Of a stretch of 64,000 nucleotides of DNA, positions 29,501 to 38,036 are shown piece by piece. This DNA comes from Allolobophora icterica (taxonomy: Eukaryota > Annelida > Clitellata > Crassiclitellata > Lumbricidae), in NCBI GenBank assembly GCA_963556255.1, contig OY744614.1, forward strand, positions 35,078,179-35,142,178, in the 5' to 3' direction. The position numbers were made by a program, and so were the translations under genes. The notes beneath the pieces are model-generated. The model was not told the origin of the DNA. It worked only from the letters and a program-made list of their open reading frames with translations, and searched no databases. How positions within the stretch are numbered: the stretch's first letter is position 1; the number at the start of each line of letters is the position of its first letter.

Positions 29501-30991
29501 ACTTTCTCTGGCTACACTCGATCTAAACTCCATGCAAGTCAACAGCAAGATATGACAGTAGATAAAGTCACTAATGCGTCATGATACAGCACTTGGGTGT
29601 GGTACTTTAAAATGTGCTATATTAATTTCCTGTATTAAGTGCAGTACACATACATATATACATACACACACACATACAGATATACATGCACAACAGTGCA
29701 TATAAATATATATACATACATACAGATGGCCAATGCTCTGCTGGCAGCAGACACTACTTTACCTTAATGTGTATACAAAACTTAAACTTTGGGTAGCCTG
29801 TTCTAGAAAAGACTTCTATCTGAAAAGGATTAAATACTTCTTAAGCAGCTCTGATTTTTTCAAACTTTTCTCTGAAAAGGTAGAGTTTCTGCCTTGTGCA
29901 TGGAAAGGCAAAAAGACGATTCAATGTTGATACGAGCCATTGCTCAAAAATCAAGCTCAACACTTCCAGTTCAATTCAAAGGCACCAACACAGATGGAGG
30001 AAGACCACAACCGAAACAGCGGAAAACCAGCTTTACTTCAGTAAACTTTTTCAACTGTTGCCATAGAAACTGGCGTCTTTAGTCGCCTACAGCTTACCTC
30101 TAATACAGGTCCAACTCCGAGAATGCTCTGCTCAATCCCGTCGCTATAGAAACCCCTCTGACTGAGAGCGGAGAGATGGTGCAGAAGCAGGTTGGTGCTC
30201 TCCGTTTTTCCCGACCCTGACTCGCCTGAGATCACGATGCACTGGTTGGCCCTCGTCTTCATCATCGCATGGTAGGCCGAGTCGGCTATGGCGAAGATGT
30301 GCGGAGGTAAGTCGGAAAGATTCCGGTTCTGATACATCCGGACGTACTTCGGGTTATAGATCGGGAAGAATCGGAATGGATTGATCGAGATCAGGATCGA
30401 TCCTACGTAGGTGTAGATCATCCCGTTATTAAATCTCTTCTTCAGATTTTCCAACAGGGTCGTCTCGTTCAGATCGGGGAGATTACAGAGGTCCTGGTAC
30501 TCCCTATTTCGTGGCTGCTGCAGGAACCGTGTAAGGAAGCCCTCGATGGGGTTCAGTTCAGCTGAGTCGACCCAGACGCCGGCCTTCTGCTGCGGCTCCT
30601 TGCGACGCAGCATGAAGTTATATCCGGGCTGGTGAGCATCGGAAAGACTCGACGACGACGACATGGACAGGCGAGGCCATAGCAGCTGAATCTTGACCGG
30701 GTTCTCGTTCGCATGGAGTCGCCGCTCCTTGCAGATCTGGCCGCCGGAACTGAAGACTTCGGTCAGTTCGTAGTCGTTCGGGTTGCCGAGCGACAACTTC
30801 CTGATCACAGACGTGACAACCTCGTCTGCGCGACTGTTCATCTTGGCCGGGATGGTGACGGGCTCGCCAGCCAAATTGAATACAACGCCATGGAAGACGT
30901 CCACCATGTACGTGTCTGGCCCGGCATTATGGTAGACCGAAGAGACAACGGTGGCTTCTTCACCGCGAAGAGGACCCACTGTGGAAGTCAT
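1..30991 (-). CDS. MYO9: Unconventional myosin-IX gene, 23 exons, 3' end outside window
   Basis: The gene-level span covers 23 exons listed separately; their phases agree at every junction, giving about 1,493 codons. Domain order: RA ubiquitin-like domain (about residues 30-120), motor head (about 150-1000) with P-loop GESGSGKT near residue 256, switch [11 protein letters not shown] and switch [10 protein letters not shown], then four IQ motifs (about 1020-1105) and a Ser/Thr/Asp-rich tail. An N-terminal RA domain joined to a myosin head with a long basic insert in loop 2 is diagnostic of class IX. Family members are actin motors that carry a C-terminal C1 zinc finger and RhoGAP domain and down-regulate Rho. 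Those domains should lie left of position 1 and are not seen. The start ATG at 30991 follows a good splice acceptor by 3 nt, so a 5' UTR exon must lie upstream; I could not locate it. Whether it is closer to MYO9A or MYO9B cannot be decided, and most invertebrates carry one copy. Confidence 0.95.
1567..2340 (-). CDS. MYO9: MYO9 exon 22: Ser/Thr/Asp-rich tail
   Basis: 774 bp, entered in phase 2 after acceptor TTTCATCCAG. About 257 codons of low-complexity tail: a short charged helix ([12 protein letters not shown]), then Ser, Thr, Asp and Val-rich sequence predicted to be disordered. The donor is placed at AG/GTGTGT (1566) because its phase matches the next exon; AGG/GTGTGG about 16 bp earlier would not. 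No homology is recognisable, as usual for this part of class IX tails. Confidence 0.85.
2862..3040 (-). CDS. MYO9: MYO9 exon 21: IQ motifs 2-4
   Basis: 179 bp. Acceptor TTTCTAG, donor GTTGAT (phase 2). It encodes [11 protein letters not shown] (completing IQ2), [18 protein letters not shown] (IQ3) and [12 protein letters not shown] (IQ4). These bind calmodulin-like light chains and form the lever arm. Four IQ motifs is within the range for class IX. Confidence 0.93.
3547..3879. mobile_element. hAT-type MITE, family A copy 1
   Basis: 333 bp with imperfect terminal inverted repeats: left CAGAGTTTCCCAAACTGTGG, right end reversed CAGCGGTTCCCAAACTTCTC. The flanks are an exact 8-bp target-site duplication TTGTAGAC (3539-3546 and 3880-3887). 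Subterminal GTGGGTCG repeats occur at both ends. It sits in the MYO9 intron between exons 20 and 21 and has no coding capacity. Confidence 0.93.
4176..4325 (-). CDS. MYO9: MYO9 exon 20: end of motor and IQ motif 1
   Basis: 150 bp, phase 0 to phase 0. Acceptor TCTGTGTAG, donor GTAAGA. It begins VFLRE, the last strand of the converter, and carries the first light-chain-binding IQ motif [14 protein letters not shown] second motif starts at the exon end (TQ) and is completed by the next exon. Confidence 0.95.
4897..5019 (-). CDS. MYO9: MYO9 exon 19: converter
   Basis: 123 bp, phase 0 to phase 0. Acceptor CCTCCTCTAG, donor GTGTTT. It encodes the converter segment [14 protein letters not shown] and ends [14 protein letters not shown], matching vertebrate NLNPDNYQVGKT. 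Confidence 0.95.
5781..5891 (-). CDS. MYO9: MYO9 exon 18: SH helices
   Basis: 111 bp, phase 0 to phase 0. Acceptor GTTGTGTAG, donor GTCAGG. It encodes [19 protein letters not shown], the SH1/SH2 helix region that couples nucleotide state to the converter. Confidence 0.95.
6683..6763 (-). CDS. MYO9: MYO9 exon 17: [19 protein letters not shown]
   Basis: 81 bp, phase 0 to phase 0. Acceptor ATGTTTCAG, donor GTTAGA. It encodes the conserved [16 protein letters not shown] strand of the myosin core, followed by AEK. Confidence 0.95.
7397..7460. repeat. (GAT)n microsatellite
   Basis: GAT repeats with a GAC core, 80 bp past the MYO9 exon 16 donor. Confidence 0.95.
7539..7649 (-). CDS. MYO9: MYO9 exon 16: end of loop-2 insert
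   Basis: 111 bp, phase 0 to phase 0. Acceptor TACTTGTAG, donor GTAGGA. It encodes a basic stretch ([15 protein letters not shown]) equivalent to the vertebrate KKKKPPSISAQFQ that closes loop 2. Confidence 0.9.
7885..8068 (-). mobile_element. tRNA-derived SINE, family 1
   Basis: Read on the minus strand it starts GGTAGCCGATTGGTTAGAG, has a B-box-like GGGTTTGAGACTC, then TGCTTAGCGTCATCAACTGA and TTGGTCATTAGATTG, and ends TGCTTAATAA. Shared head and body with the element at 43368. In the MYO9 intron between exons 15 and 16. Confidence 0.75.
8235..8346. repeat. 27-bp minisatellite, about 4 copies
   Basis: Unit AGTTAGACTGTTGTAACAAT plus ATTCAAA, nearly perfect. In a MYO9 intron beside a SINE. 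Confidence 0.9.
9810..10107 (-). CDS. MYO9: MYO9 exon 15: loop-2 insert
   Basis: 298 bp, entered in phase 2 after acceptor TTTGCCTTCTAG and left in phase 0 at donor GTAGAT. About 99 codons, very rich in Ser, Lys, Arg and Pro ([16 protein letters not shown] near the start, [11 protein letters not shown] near the end). This is the long basic loop-2 insert specific to class IX, thought to tether the motor to actin. A neighbouring donor GTATGT, 4 bp inside the exon, would cause a frameshift and is less likely. Confidence 0.85.
11041..11110 (-). CDS. MYO9: MYO9 exon 14: loop-2 insert (small exon)
   Basis: A 70-bp exon inferred from splice signals. The acceptor is a T-rich tract ending TATTGAAG and the donor is AG/GTACAG. 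Phase 1 in and phase 2 out is exactly what is needed to join exon 13 to exon 15 (AG/G makes Arg). It encodes a basic, low-similarity stretch including [14 protein letters not shown]. Loop 2 is poorly conserved, so homology gives no help; confidence rests on phase agreement. Confidence 0.65.
11440..11570. repeat. (AT)n/(AC)n microsatellite
   Basis: Compound AT and AC dinucleotides just upstream (5' on the minus strand) of MYO9 exon 14. Confidence 0.95.
11864..11971 (-). CDS. MYO9: MYO9 exon 13: entry to loop 2
   Basis: 108 bp. Acceptor TTCTTTTAG, donor GTATGT. It encodes [18 protein letters not shown] and then [10 protein letters not shown], the class IX sequence leading into loop 2, and ends in phase 1. 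Confidence 0.95.
12379..12469 (-). CDS. MYO9: MYO9 exon 12: DFREKN segment
   Basis: 91 bp. Acceptor TGCTTAG, donor GTAAGT. It encodes [19 protein letters not shown], matching the vertebrate actin-binding segment DFREKNTDHMRPDIVALL, and ends in phase 1. Confidence 0.95.
13368..13509 (-). CDS. MYO9: MYO9 exon 11: lower 50-kDa domain
   Basis: 142 bp. Acceptor TTTTTGTCAG, donor GTAAGC. The split codon AA/T makes N before [17 protein letters not shown]. It ends [15 protein letters not shown], the conserved motor strand preceding DFREKN, in phase 0. Confidence 0.95.
14130..14285 (-). mobile_element. SINE family 1, 3' part only
   Basis: Minus strand carries TGCTTAGCGCCATCAATTGA and TTTGGTCATTAGATATTGGT followed by TTAATATAAG and a (TAA)-like tail. 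Matches the body of the other family-1 copies; the tRNA-like head is mostly lost. Next to MYO9 exon 10. Confidence 0.65.
14312..14568 (-). CDS. MYO9: MYO9 exon 10: switch II and relay helix
   Basis: 257 bp. Acceptor TTTTTAAG, donor GTAAGT (phase 2). It encodes [13 protein letters not shown] (switch II), the relay helix [20 protein letters not shown], and [14 protein letters not shown]. All key motor residues of this region are present. Confidence 0.96.
15454..15510. repeat. Perfect hairpin with 24-bp arms
   Basis: Arms 15454-15477 and 15487-15510 are exact reverse complements (CCAATTTAGGTAGTGCCCAC then CTGG) around a 9-nt loop that itself repeats TAGTGCCCA from the arm. It lies in the MYO9 intron 32 bp past the exon 9 donor. 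Confidence 0.95.
15542..15655 (-). CDS. MYO9: MYO9 exon 9: motor ([12 protein letters not shown])
   Basis: 114 bp, phase 0 to phase 0. Acceptor TGTTTCAG, donor GTAATG. It encodes [19 protein letters not shown], a diagnostic myosin helix, then [10 protein letters not shown] perfect hairpin lies 32 bp beyond the donor in the intron. Confidence 0.95.
16505..16594 (-). CDS. MYO9: MYO9 exon 8: motor (EALTKRKT)
   Basis: 90 bp, phase 0 to phase 0. Acceptor GGTTTTCAG, donor GTTGGT. It encodes [19 protein letters not shown] and then MSYRMAE, matching the conserved FEALVTRKT...LPYKLAEA segment. Confidence 0.92.
16933..17013 (-). CDS. MYO9: MYO9 exon 7: motor upper domain
   Basis: 81 bp, phase 0 to phase 0. 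Acceptor GTTATAG, donor GTTAAC. It encodes a divergent charged stretch ending ITVVSKLLK, equivalent to the vertebrate segment ending VSELLEV. Confidence 0.88.
17484..17823. mobile_element. hAT-type MITE, family A copy 2
   Basis: 340 bp, clearly homologous along its length to the element at 3547, in the same orientation. Ends are CAGCGTTTCCCAAACTGTGG and the complement of CAGCAGTTCCAAAACTTCTC. Exact 8-bp duplication TTCTAGAC at 17476-17483 and 17824-17831. In the MYO9 intron between exons 6 and 7. Confidence 0.93.
18331..18385 (-). CDS. MYO9: MYO9 exon 6: motor ([13 protein letters not shown])
   Basis: A 55-bp microexon with acceptor TCTTTCCAG and donor GTAAGA. It encodes [18 protein letters not shown], the universally conserved myosin helix (LxxILHLGN), ending in phase 0. 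Confidence 0.93.
18712..18880 (+). mobile_element. tRNA-derived SINE, family 2
   Basis: Contains GAATAGTAATACTCTTGCCA, a B-box-like CAGTTCAATACCTG, then CTCAGCTTTCCACTCCCTAG and GGGCAGCAGTAAAATGAGCA, aligned in order with the copy at 48640. In the MYO9 intron between exons 5 and 6. Confidence 0.65.
19218..19327 (-). CDS. MYO9: MYO9 exon 5: motor upper domain
   Basis: 110 bp. Acceptor CTTGACAG, donor GTTGAC (phase 2). It encodes [17 protein letters not shown], matching the class IX segment that reads LRHDFERLQLAMEMVGF in vertebrates, with a short acidic lead-in. Confidence 0.9.
19421..19722. mobile_element. hAT-type MITE, family B
   Basis: 302 bp. Left end CAGTGTTTCCAAAAGTGGGT; right end reversed CAGTGCTTCCCAATC. 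Exact 8-bp duplication CTGTAAAG at 19413-19420 and 19723-19730. Internal GGGTTCCGTGAGG repeats. It differs in sequence from family A but has the same CAG...CTG architecture. Confidence 0.92.
20328..21124 (+). mobile_element. Internally deleted Tc1/mariner-type transposon
   Basis: 797 bp with about 28-bp inverted repeats (CACAGTGAGTCATTAAAAAA, then ACGTGTCCCT; other end CACGGTGAGTCATAAAAAAA), flanked by TA dinucleotides at 20326 and 21125. The interior keeps two ends of a transposase. The N terminus starts at ATG 20513 ([11 protein letters not shown], several stops, remnants of a helix-turn-helix). The C terminus at 20774-20992 carries [12 protein letters not shown], the third catalytic acidic residue of the DDE triad. 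The central catalytic part is missing, so it is non-autonomous. Confidence 0.92.
21310..21409 (-). CDS. MYO9: MYO9 exon 4: motor ([13 protein letters not shown])
   Basis: 100 bp. Acceptor GATGCACAG, then [13 protein letters not shown], a hallmark helix of the myosin upper domain, ending YFYLNQ in phase 0 before donor GTGAAC. Confidence 0.94.
22090..22330 (+). mobile_element. LINE 3' terminal fragment
   Basis: Plus-strand reading [18 protein letters not shown] matches the last conserved block of non-LTR reverse transcriptases (GPxxWNxLP). It is followed by a short 3' region with GGTGCTATATGAAT and an (AAT)n tail at 22265-22328. In the MYO9 intron between exons 3 and 4. Confidence 0.75.
24435..24497 (-). 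CDS. MYO9: MYO9 exon 3: motor ([12 protein letters not shown])
   Basis: A 63-bp exon with acceptor CTAATTCCAG and donor GTAACG, entered in phase 2 and left in phase 2. It encodes the conserved motor strand [16 protein letters not shown]. Both joins restore conserved codons: GG/G before ASV and AG/G before NYHVFYY. Confidence 0.93.
25498..25592 (-). CDS. MYO9: MYO9 exon 2: switch I
   Basis: Acceptor TTCGAACAG, then [19 protein letters not shown], the switch I loop that contacts ATP gamma-phosphate and Mg. It continues with VQVNY and ends in phase 2 at donor GTATGT. Near-identical to vertebrate class IX in this stretch. Confidence 0.95.
25600..30090. other. MYO9 intron 1, largely unique
   Basis: The largest coding-region intron. 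It holds the family 4 SINE at 26757; the rest shows several stop-free frames of 60-118 codons with no recognisable motif or splice context. Confidence 0.7.
26757..26975 (-). mobile_element. tRNA-derived SINE, family 4
   Basis: Minus strand: GACGCAGTGGTGTAGTGGTA (A box), ATGTTTGAATCTG (B box), then the body GAAGGCAACGGGAAACCACC and TCAGTCATCTCATCCCTGGG, ending in a (TCA)n tail at 26757-26785. In the MYO9 intron between exons 1 and 2. Confidence 0.65.
30098..30991 (-). CDS. MYO9: MYO9 exon 1: RA domain and start of motor
   Basis: 298 codons from ATG at 30991 (purine at -3) to GAG before donor GTAAGC. It encodes the RA domain ending near LWPRL, a Ser-rich linker, the motor entry with [13 protein letters not shown] and [15 protein letters not shown], and the nucleotide-binding P-loop GESGSGKT. 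The acceptor ends GTGATGCAG three bases before the ATG. The exon is noticeably more GC-rich than its introns and ends in phase 0. A 192-codon open frame lies antisense to it and is a shadow. Confidence 0.95.
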
Positions 30992-33119
30992 CGCCTGCAT
31001 CACATACATCAAAATATTAAATCACGGTCATATTTCAACTGGCTTAAAAAAGTTCAGCCAATCAAATTTAAAATAATAAAGAATTACAGTATGCATATAA
31101 ACACCACCATTTATGCACATTTCCAATGTGCTGACAAAATTGTGACTATGTCAATGATGATTGTGGTGGTGTTTCTAATGATTACAGCTGTACCCAATAT
31201 TCATATTCAATTCACTCTGGGCCTGTGTAGTGCTCCAAATAGTTTATTCGTATTCGCAAACGTACAGTTTTTTAAACCTGAATACAAATAGTAAAAGTGC
31301 TATATAAATTTCAGCATATATGAATAGTAAGTGTGCTATATAAAATTTATGCTTCTGTGTGGTTTTTCCATCACTGATCCTCTCCTTTTAACCTGTGATT
31401 ACAAACTTTTGAGTAAAGCAGTGTTCAACTACTTACATTTCTGTACAATTGAACTTTTATAGCTTATGAGGTGTTCTAAAACTTTACAATTGGCCATGGA
31501 TTATGGAATATTTAAAGGTAATGAATGAAGTTTGAGCAATACCATGTGCTATGTTTAAATTTCACTTGCACTGGCCGGTTGAAAAGTCTTACAATAACGG
31601 CTTGAAATAATTATTTAAGTACAAGCACTTGTACGAAAATGAAATCATTTACTTAAAAGTGTTTCATCTTTCATGGAGGGCCTACTTAATAAAAATGAGA
31701 AGACGGCAAACTTTGAACACTTCATGTCAGTGAACTATCATGAAAGAAATGTCACCTGCAAAGTTTTCACATGACTTGACATTTTGGGGAGGGTGGGATT
31801 CTTTTCACCCTCAAGTGAGCTTCAATAACAAGACCTCAATAACTAAAGACCTAGAAACTGAAACTGAATATCCAGATCTTCAGACCCTGCTTTATACAAG
31901 TGCTAATATATCCAAACTCAAGGACACGTGCCAAAGATCTTCTGGCAATACCACCATGAAGTGTGCCCAGTACAGCACTGTTCAGTACACTGTGATGGGC
32001 CTGATGGCTACTCTGAAAGAGTAACCCACATTTAGAAAATGCTATAAAAATCTTCTGAATGTGGCCTGCTGGTAGTCATAAATACTTCGCATACTGAATT
32101 CCATTTCTGTTTTCAGAAGCAATCTTTGCTCAGTACAAATACAAAAATCTTTGGCTCAGATTAAAGTCCATTAGAAATGAAAGACTTAACTTAAACGACA
32201 CAGTGCTGCTAGTGAATTTCAGCCGATCCTTACAGTAATGGGTTTGACTGTCACACTACATAAATGCCCATTTACTTTACATTAATTACATTTTTTACGA
32301 TCTGTTTTTAAGAGATATCTTCTAAATGTCAATCACTCAGGAGTCTGTGTTTACAGAAAACCAAAGAACACAGTGACCTAATTCTGAAGCCAGACAGTGA
32401 CGGGAGTATAAAAGACATGTATGAGTAACTCTCCTAATCAACTTTCCAGTTACACATGCATCAGCAGCTTGGCCAGTTAACCAAACACTGGAGAAGTCCT
32501 TACAATCCTGTCACAACCTCTTAATATCTCACAAGCAGCAGAGAAATTTACTCAGTAGACCAAATGACATTACAACAGTTTCATCTGTAGAGGTTCTCAA
32601 GTAAAAAAGGGTGGAAATAAACTTTTAAAGTGGAAATAAACCTGTAAAGTGGAAATAAATTAGCTTACAGTCAGTCAGCATGGTCTCTATGGTACTTGGA
32701 AACAGCATCAGACCAGAACAAAACAATTACACCAGTGGCCTATAGAGTCAGTTACCGGTACTGCTACCCGTATACATGTAAGTGCTCGTCCAGGTATCTA
32801 CTCACAATGGCATGCAACAATACATACACCATATAAAATTAATAACATTTATATATTTAATTTTAAGAACCTTTTGAAAGTAATGTCATTCATCTGCTAA
32901 AATCAAAAGGCAGAAGCAGCAGCATGAAATTTTAAGAATCTTCTGCAGGGCCTGAGTAATCCGTATACATGTCAAAGGCCACATTTAAATTGCAAAGGAA
33001 TTTTTAAAGGGCAACATGTGATTTAGTGCATCTCAAAAACTCTAGACAGTAACATCTATGCAGTCTGCTACATATATGACATACCTAATTATTGCCAGGC
33101 AATGTTGAGAACATTCTAC

Positions 33120-33360
33120 ATTCAAGCACTTGCTGGGCTATGGGAGATTTCAATCCTAAATTCAAGCAGAGGCTTGGCTACTGGGAGCTTTCAATTCTAA
33201 ATTCAAGCCAAGGCTTGGCTACTGGGAGCTTTCAATCCTATATTCAAGCAGAGGCTAGGCTACTGGGAGGTTTCAATCCTAAATTCAAGCAGAGGCTTGG
33301 CTACTGGGAGGCTTCAATCCTACACTCACTAAGTGGCTTTGCTACTGGGAGGTCTCAAGC
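33120..33360. repeat. 41-bp minisatellite, about 5-6 copies
   Basis: Unit TTCAAGCAGAGGCTTGGCTA followed by CTGGGAGCTTTCAATCCTAA and A, with point differences between copies. The open frame across it is a by-product of a repeat without stops. Confidence 0.88.
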
Positions 33361-33584
33361 TGCACTTGCATGAGACTGCTTGCAAATCCAGTAAACAATT
33401 ATAAACACCATATCTTACATTATTCAAACATGTGACATGCCGTTGTATACCCCTCTCCACCCAGCTTCACAGGTCTAGGTTCAAAGGGGAAAACTCAAAT
33501 GTCTTTTTCATTATGGTTTACCACTAATCTGTTACCTGCAGCTTTGATATCTTCTTAATTTTGAAGCCACTTCAGTAGCTGTTG

Positions 33585-33650
33585 CTGCTGCTACTACCAC
33601 TACCACTACCACTACCACTACCACTACTACTACTACTACTACTACTATCA
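33585..33650. repeat. (CTACCA)n/(CTA)n microsatellite
   Basis: Short compound triplet and hexamer array; the Ser/Gly ORF on the minus strand is spurious. Confidence 0.95.
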
Positions 33651-36600
33651 TCATTAAATATTGCATTATAAATACAAGTTAGTACAACTAACCACACCGC
33701 AAATGCATTACACCTCGGAAGCAAGCTAAACACAGAACTCTTGTGTTTACCACACAGCATTCTTTCCAGGTCACAGTGCCCCAAATGCCAAGATGAAGGC
33801 CGAGCAGGATCAGATTGCCAGCTTTGGCAACTGCAAGGCCATTTGTCTTATTTTGTATTTATGCAATCCATATCAGAACAGAAAAATATGTCTGAATACC
33901 ATAGGAAAACAGCCACTAGGACATACATAACAATCTAGAACAGTGCTAGAGCAAGCCCATTTGCAAGAGTCTGGATTTAAAAAAGACAGGTCCAATGGTC
34001 TCAGAGGTGGCATCTGGGCATAACAAACCCTTGAAACACCAGAACTTCTTGCAGCTCAAGCCTCACTATTCAATGTTCTATAATTAACAGTCACAAGAAT
34101 ATTTATAGTACTTATAAATCTATGATGGTGACGGTGACTAACATATACGAACACCGAAGGGAAACTACCAGTAATCTCATTCAACTCACTTTGTGATTTA
34201 TTTATTGGCAGTTTAGAATAGCATGCCTAGCTTCCTTAGAAGGCTGTTGAAAGTACTGCCTGGTAAATAGCGGTTAGCAAAGCAGGCTTCTCTGACCAAA
34301 TAGGGTGACACCAACTGGCAATACACAAGGCTCATCCAAAAGGAGCACCAAGTGGCCCTTTAAACTGCTTTTCAGGTAGGTTGTCTAAAAGAAGGCAAAA
34401 ACTGGACAAAGGACAGGAAAAGTCGAAAATGAAAGACAATAAGATGTTGCACAAATGGGAGAAAATGACTGAAAAAAGCAGAAAAATAACCAGTCATGTT
34501 ATTTTGGCAACTTGAAACTGTGAAATCAGCTACAAAGTGGAAATGACTGGAAAGGTCGTAACAAATTTTGAACACTTGAATGGAAGTAGTCTTTTGACTC
34601 TGAAAGTCTCCATGACAACAACAAAAATATTGTCTAAAATTCTCCACCATACAAGACCTCGACCATGATGAAATTTCACCCTCCTCAACTAATATATTTT
34701 CCAGTGCCAACTCAAAGCTAACTTAGCCAAACTACACCAGCACCTACTTATAAAATGCACTTCATCATAAGACAGATTCCAATACAGAACAGTTGATGAG
34801 ATGGATTCCAAATTTAGCTCAGTTTTAGCAAACAGCTTGTTCAGTGGGAGATTGTTAACTGTTATCGAATATGACCAATGCGATATAACCTTACTGCTCC
34901 CACGCACAAAAATCAGTCTCCTATTTCCATTGGCTTCCTGATATCTCTTCCTGTCAATGATGACTCAGCATACTAATCTAAACATTACAGCATTTGAAAT
35001 CCAGCATTTTCAAATCAGCAACATCGAGTTAAGTGTAACGAAACCCTGGTTGACTGATGTCCTATCTCTGCTTCAACAGCGGGCAAGTTTTCATTGACAA
35101 ATACAGATTCATGCCATAACTACCTTTGAAATAAACCGTTAGGCCGATCAAGTCGATTTTTCAGGATGGTAAATGTCTTTAACAAATGTGTCCTAACACA
35201 CACACACAGATGTCTTAACAGATGGGTACGAACTATACTGGTACTGACCTAAAGGGATTATGATAGCAACTCATGCAAAGACATCAGAATAATAATGTCT
35301 TCAACAAATGCTATATAACAAATACCTACAAGATGTCAAACACAATGAGCACTCTCACAACATGACGTTTTCATCCAACAATCATTAGGGGCCATTTTCT
35401 CTTCATGTAATCCAGATACTTCTGCCTCTTTCCCGCAACCTATCTAACAACACTCAGAATTAATTCCCAATAAATGCATAAGCTAGACACTAACCAGAAA
35501 CTACACTGGTACTGTGGCCTTTAACAGTACTTAATTTCCTGTTAAATTTTATAACAGTAGGCAAAAGTAAATGTGTTTTGGCATTGTTCTTCGGTTTTGC
35601 TTGTTGCATTTCTGTAGTTGCACAAAAGTTTCATTTGAGTCCCATATACAACTGTGCAGTGTTGGTCCAGTTTCAGGCATCAGCCATAAGAGACTTAGGA
35701 GTTTAGCAAGTCACAAAAATATTGTAGCATTAACACATAGCACAACTTGAATCATCACCACACATACTGACTCACATTAAATATTCATGGTAATATTAAC
35801 TTTAATTGGCCTAAATGTAAACTCTGCTGGGTCAAGTTTCAGCGATGACTACATTATTCTAGTGACTAATGTTTCTTATGATGTGAGCTTAGCAACATGG
35901 AGCCAAAGATAGCTATCTTCCTGACATTCTTTAAAGGTAACATTAGACTTACCACATGCCTAGGACAACTGGAGTTCACCACAGTGTGGTTTCCAGTTCA
36001 AAAATTTAACGATAGGCACAAAAACAGTGTTTTTATGCTACAGGACAAACACCTGTTGTGGGTTGCAATGGAACCCAATCCCCTTAAACAGTGGTAAAGG
36101 TCTTCCATGCATCCCAGTGTTAGCAAAAGGTAACTTTGTTATTGACATACTCAAATCATTGCTTTGCTTTGAATTTCTTAATTCACCTCCAGACATCATA
36201 AACTCTGAAGAGCAGGGCCACCAGATAACAAGAGAACCTAATGTGGCCAGAAAACAAGTCTGACTGACGATCATGTCGAAGCATAGCAAAACAACCATTT
36301 GTCTGGCTGCAGGTTATAAATTATGTAAGTGTTTTTTTAAGCTTCCAGACACCATGCATCCACTTTCCTCGTGGATTGGATCCAACAGTTTATCAACACG
36401 TTCATGTATAACAGTACAGTTTCAACTTTCCATCATTTAGCTGTAATAATGCTATCATTTCTTCATGCTTGTTTGAACTGATTCTATATGACCTAATTAG
36501 TATCTGCCGTTATTAGACATGACCTTTAAGTGTGTAGGCGACTTGTGAGAGTTGTAAGCAATGGACCACACAATCTACCAGCAAGCAGATAAGCACAGAC

Positions 36601-37023
36601 CAGGGGCCACTCACTTACCTGCAAACAGCTTTGAACAAGACACAAAGCAAACAGGCTTTATGGCACTTAATTCAGTCACCATTCTCAAACGGCAACAGTT
36701 ACTACATGTACAGTCAGTGAAGGTCTCATTAACTCCTGTTTGCAATTCACCAAGGCCTGTCTCCAAAATCCATATCAAACCTCTACAGATACCACGAAAT
36801 TCAGCTCCCTGTCCAACTGTCCATCATATTAGCTCCACATCAAGATGAGATAGATCATCACCCACTTAGATCACAGAGCATATTTATAATTATTGACATT
36901 TCTCTATGCACTTATTTACTCCAATTTGTTGGCTGGGATAAGTGCTTTTCCTTCTTCTCAGTCAACCACATTCAAAACAAACAATATTCAGCCATCCAAG
37001 CAGCAGCCCACACCCATAGGGAT

Positions 37024-37650
37024 ATATGTGATTCGATCTGACAGAATCAGGCTTATGTCGGAAGACTGCATTATCGAGATAATGGTCGATTTTAGTGAAA
37101 GGGGTGTCAGAGGTCGATTTTTATTTTTTTTTCATTTTCGTGTAGTACATGGTATAATCTACTTATTCGCCAAGTATTATAACTAAAATCAGTGTAGAAA
37201 TATTTTTTTATTAATTTTATTTGTGAATACTGGTTGTTTACAAAGCGTCAAAATCTGACTTTTTAGTGCATTTTCAAATCATTGCCGTCTCTCAAAAAAG
37301 TTCCACCCCAATTGAACTTGGCATCGTCGGAAAGCTGGCACTATGTGCTATTCAACGGCGGTCACATAAATGTCTGCTATTTAAACTGATATCAAATATA
37401 TATCATTGCAGTAAAGGTATCTGCCTGTTGCTATGGACAATTTATGTCACATCTTTGCATCGCGTTTCCCGAAAACTTTAATATCGCAGTTTCTGAGTTT
37501 AAAATAGTCATAACTCTGTCAAATATTAAGATATTTGACCAAATAAGAGCTCATTTTAAAGGGGAAACTCTTCTGATTAATATGGTATGAAAAAGTCATA
37601 TTTCATTTTTGCGTGATGTAAGCCTGGTTTTGTCAGATCGCATCACATAT
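37024..37650. mobile_element. MITE with long inverted repeats
   Basis: About 627 bp. The left end is ATATGTGATTCGATCTGACA, then GAATCAGGCTTATGTC; the right end reversed is ATATGTGATGCGATCTGACA, then AAACCAGGCTTACATC. The terminal match is about 36 bp with a few mismatches. I see no clear target duplication, so the superfamily is unassigned. No coding capacity. Confidence 0.75.
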
Positions 37651-37658
37651 GGTCAAGC

Positions 37659-37690
<32 letters not shown>

Positions 37691-37974
37691 CCATACAGGT
37701 TAGATATATATTTATATCACTGTAGAATCCATTAAGGTTAATCCATTTAATTTTAAGGACCCCAACCATTTCCCCTTTTACCTGCTAACCCTCAGCTGTG
37801 CTAAAGAAAGTGTCCTTAAATCATGAAATTTGTTGTCCACACACACCCACACGCCCACCTCATAATCTATGGCAATATTACTGTGCACACATACATAAAC
37901 ACTAGCTTATAACACACACTGAGTCCCTCTGAAGCGTTGAGTGGGCTTTTATAAATGCTCGATTACAGTTACAA

Positions 37975-37985
37975 TTACACACACA

Positions 37986-38029
<44 letters not shown>

Positions 38030-38036
38030 CACACAC
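37975..38036. repeat. (ACGC)n/(AC)n microsatellite
   Basis: ACGC tetramers between AC dinucleotide runs. Confidence 0.95.

Noticed and set aside
30713..31291. 192-codon open frame on the plus strand
   Set aside because: It lies antisense to MYO9 exon 1, whose minus-strand reading has unmistakable RA and myosin motifs.
33092..33373. 93-codon plus-strand frame with repeated KFKQRLGYWE-like units
   Set aside because: It follows the 41-bp minisatellite, whose frame shifts each unit; no start or splice context.
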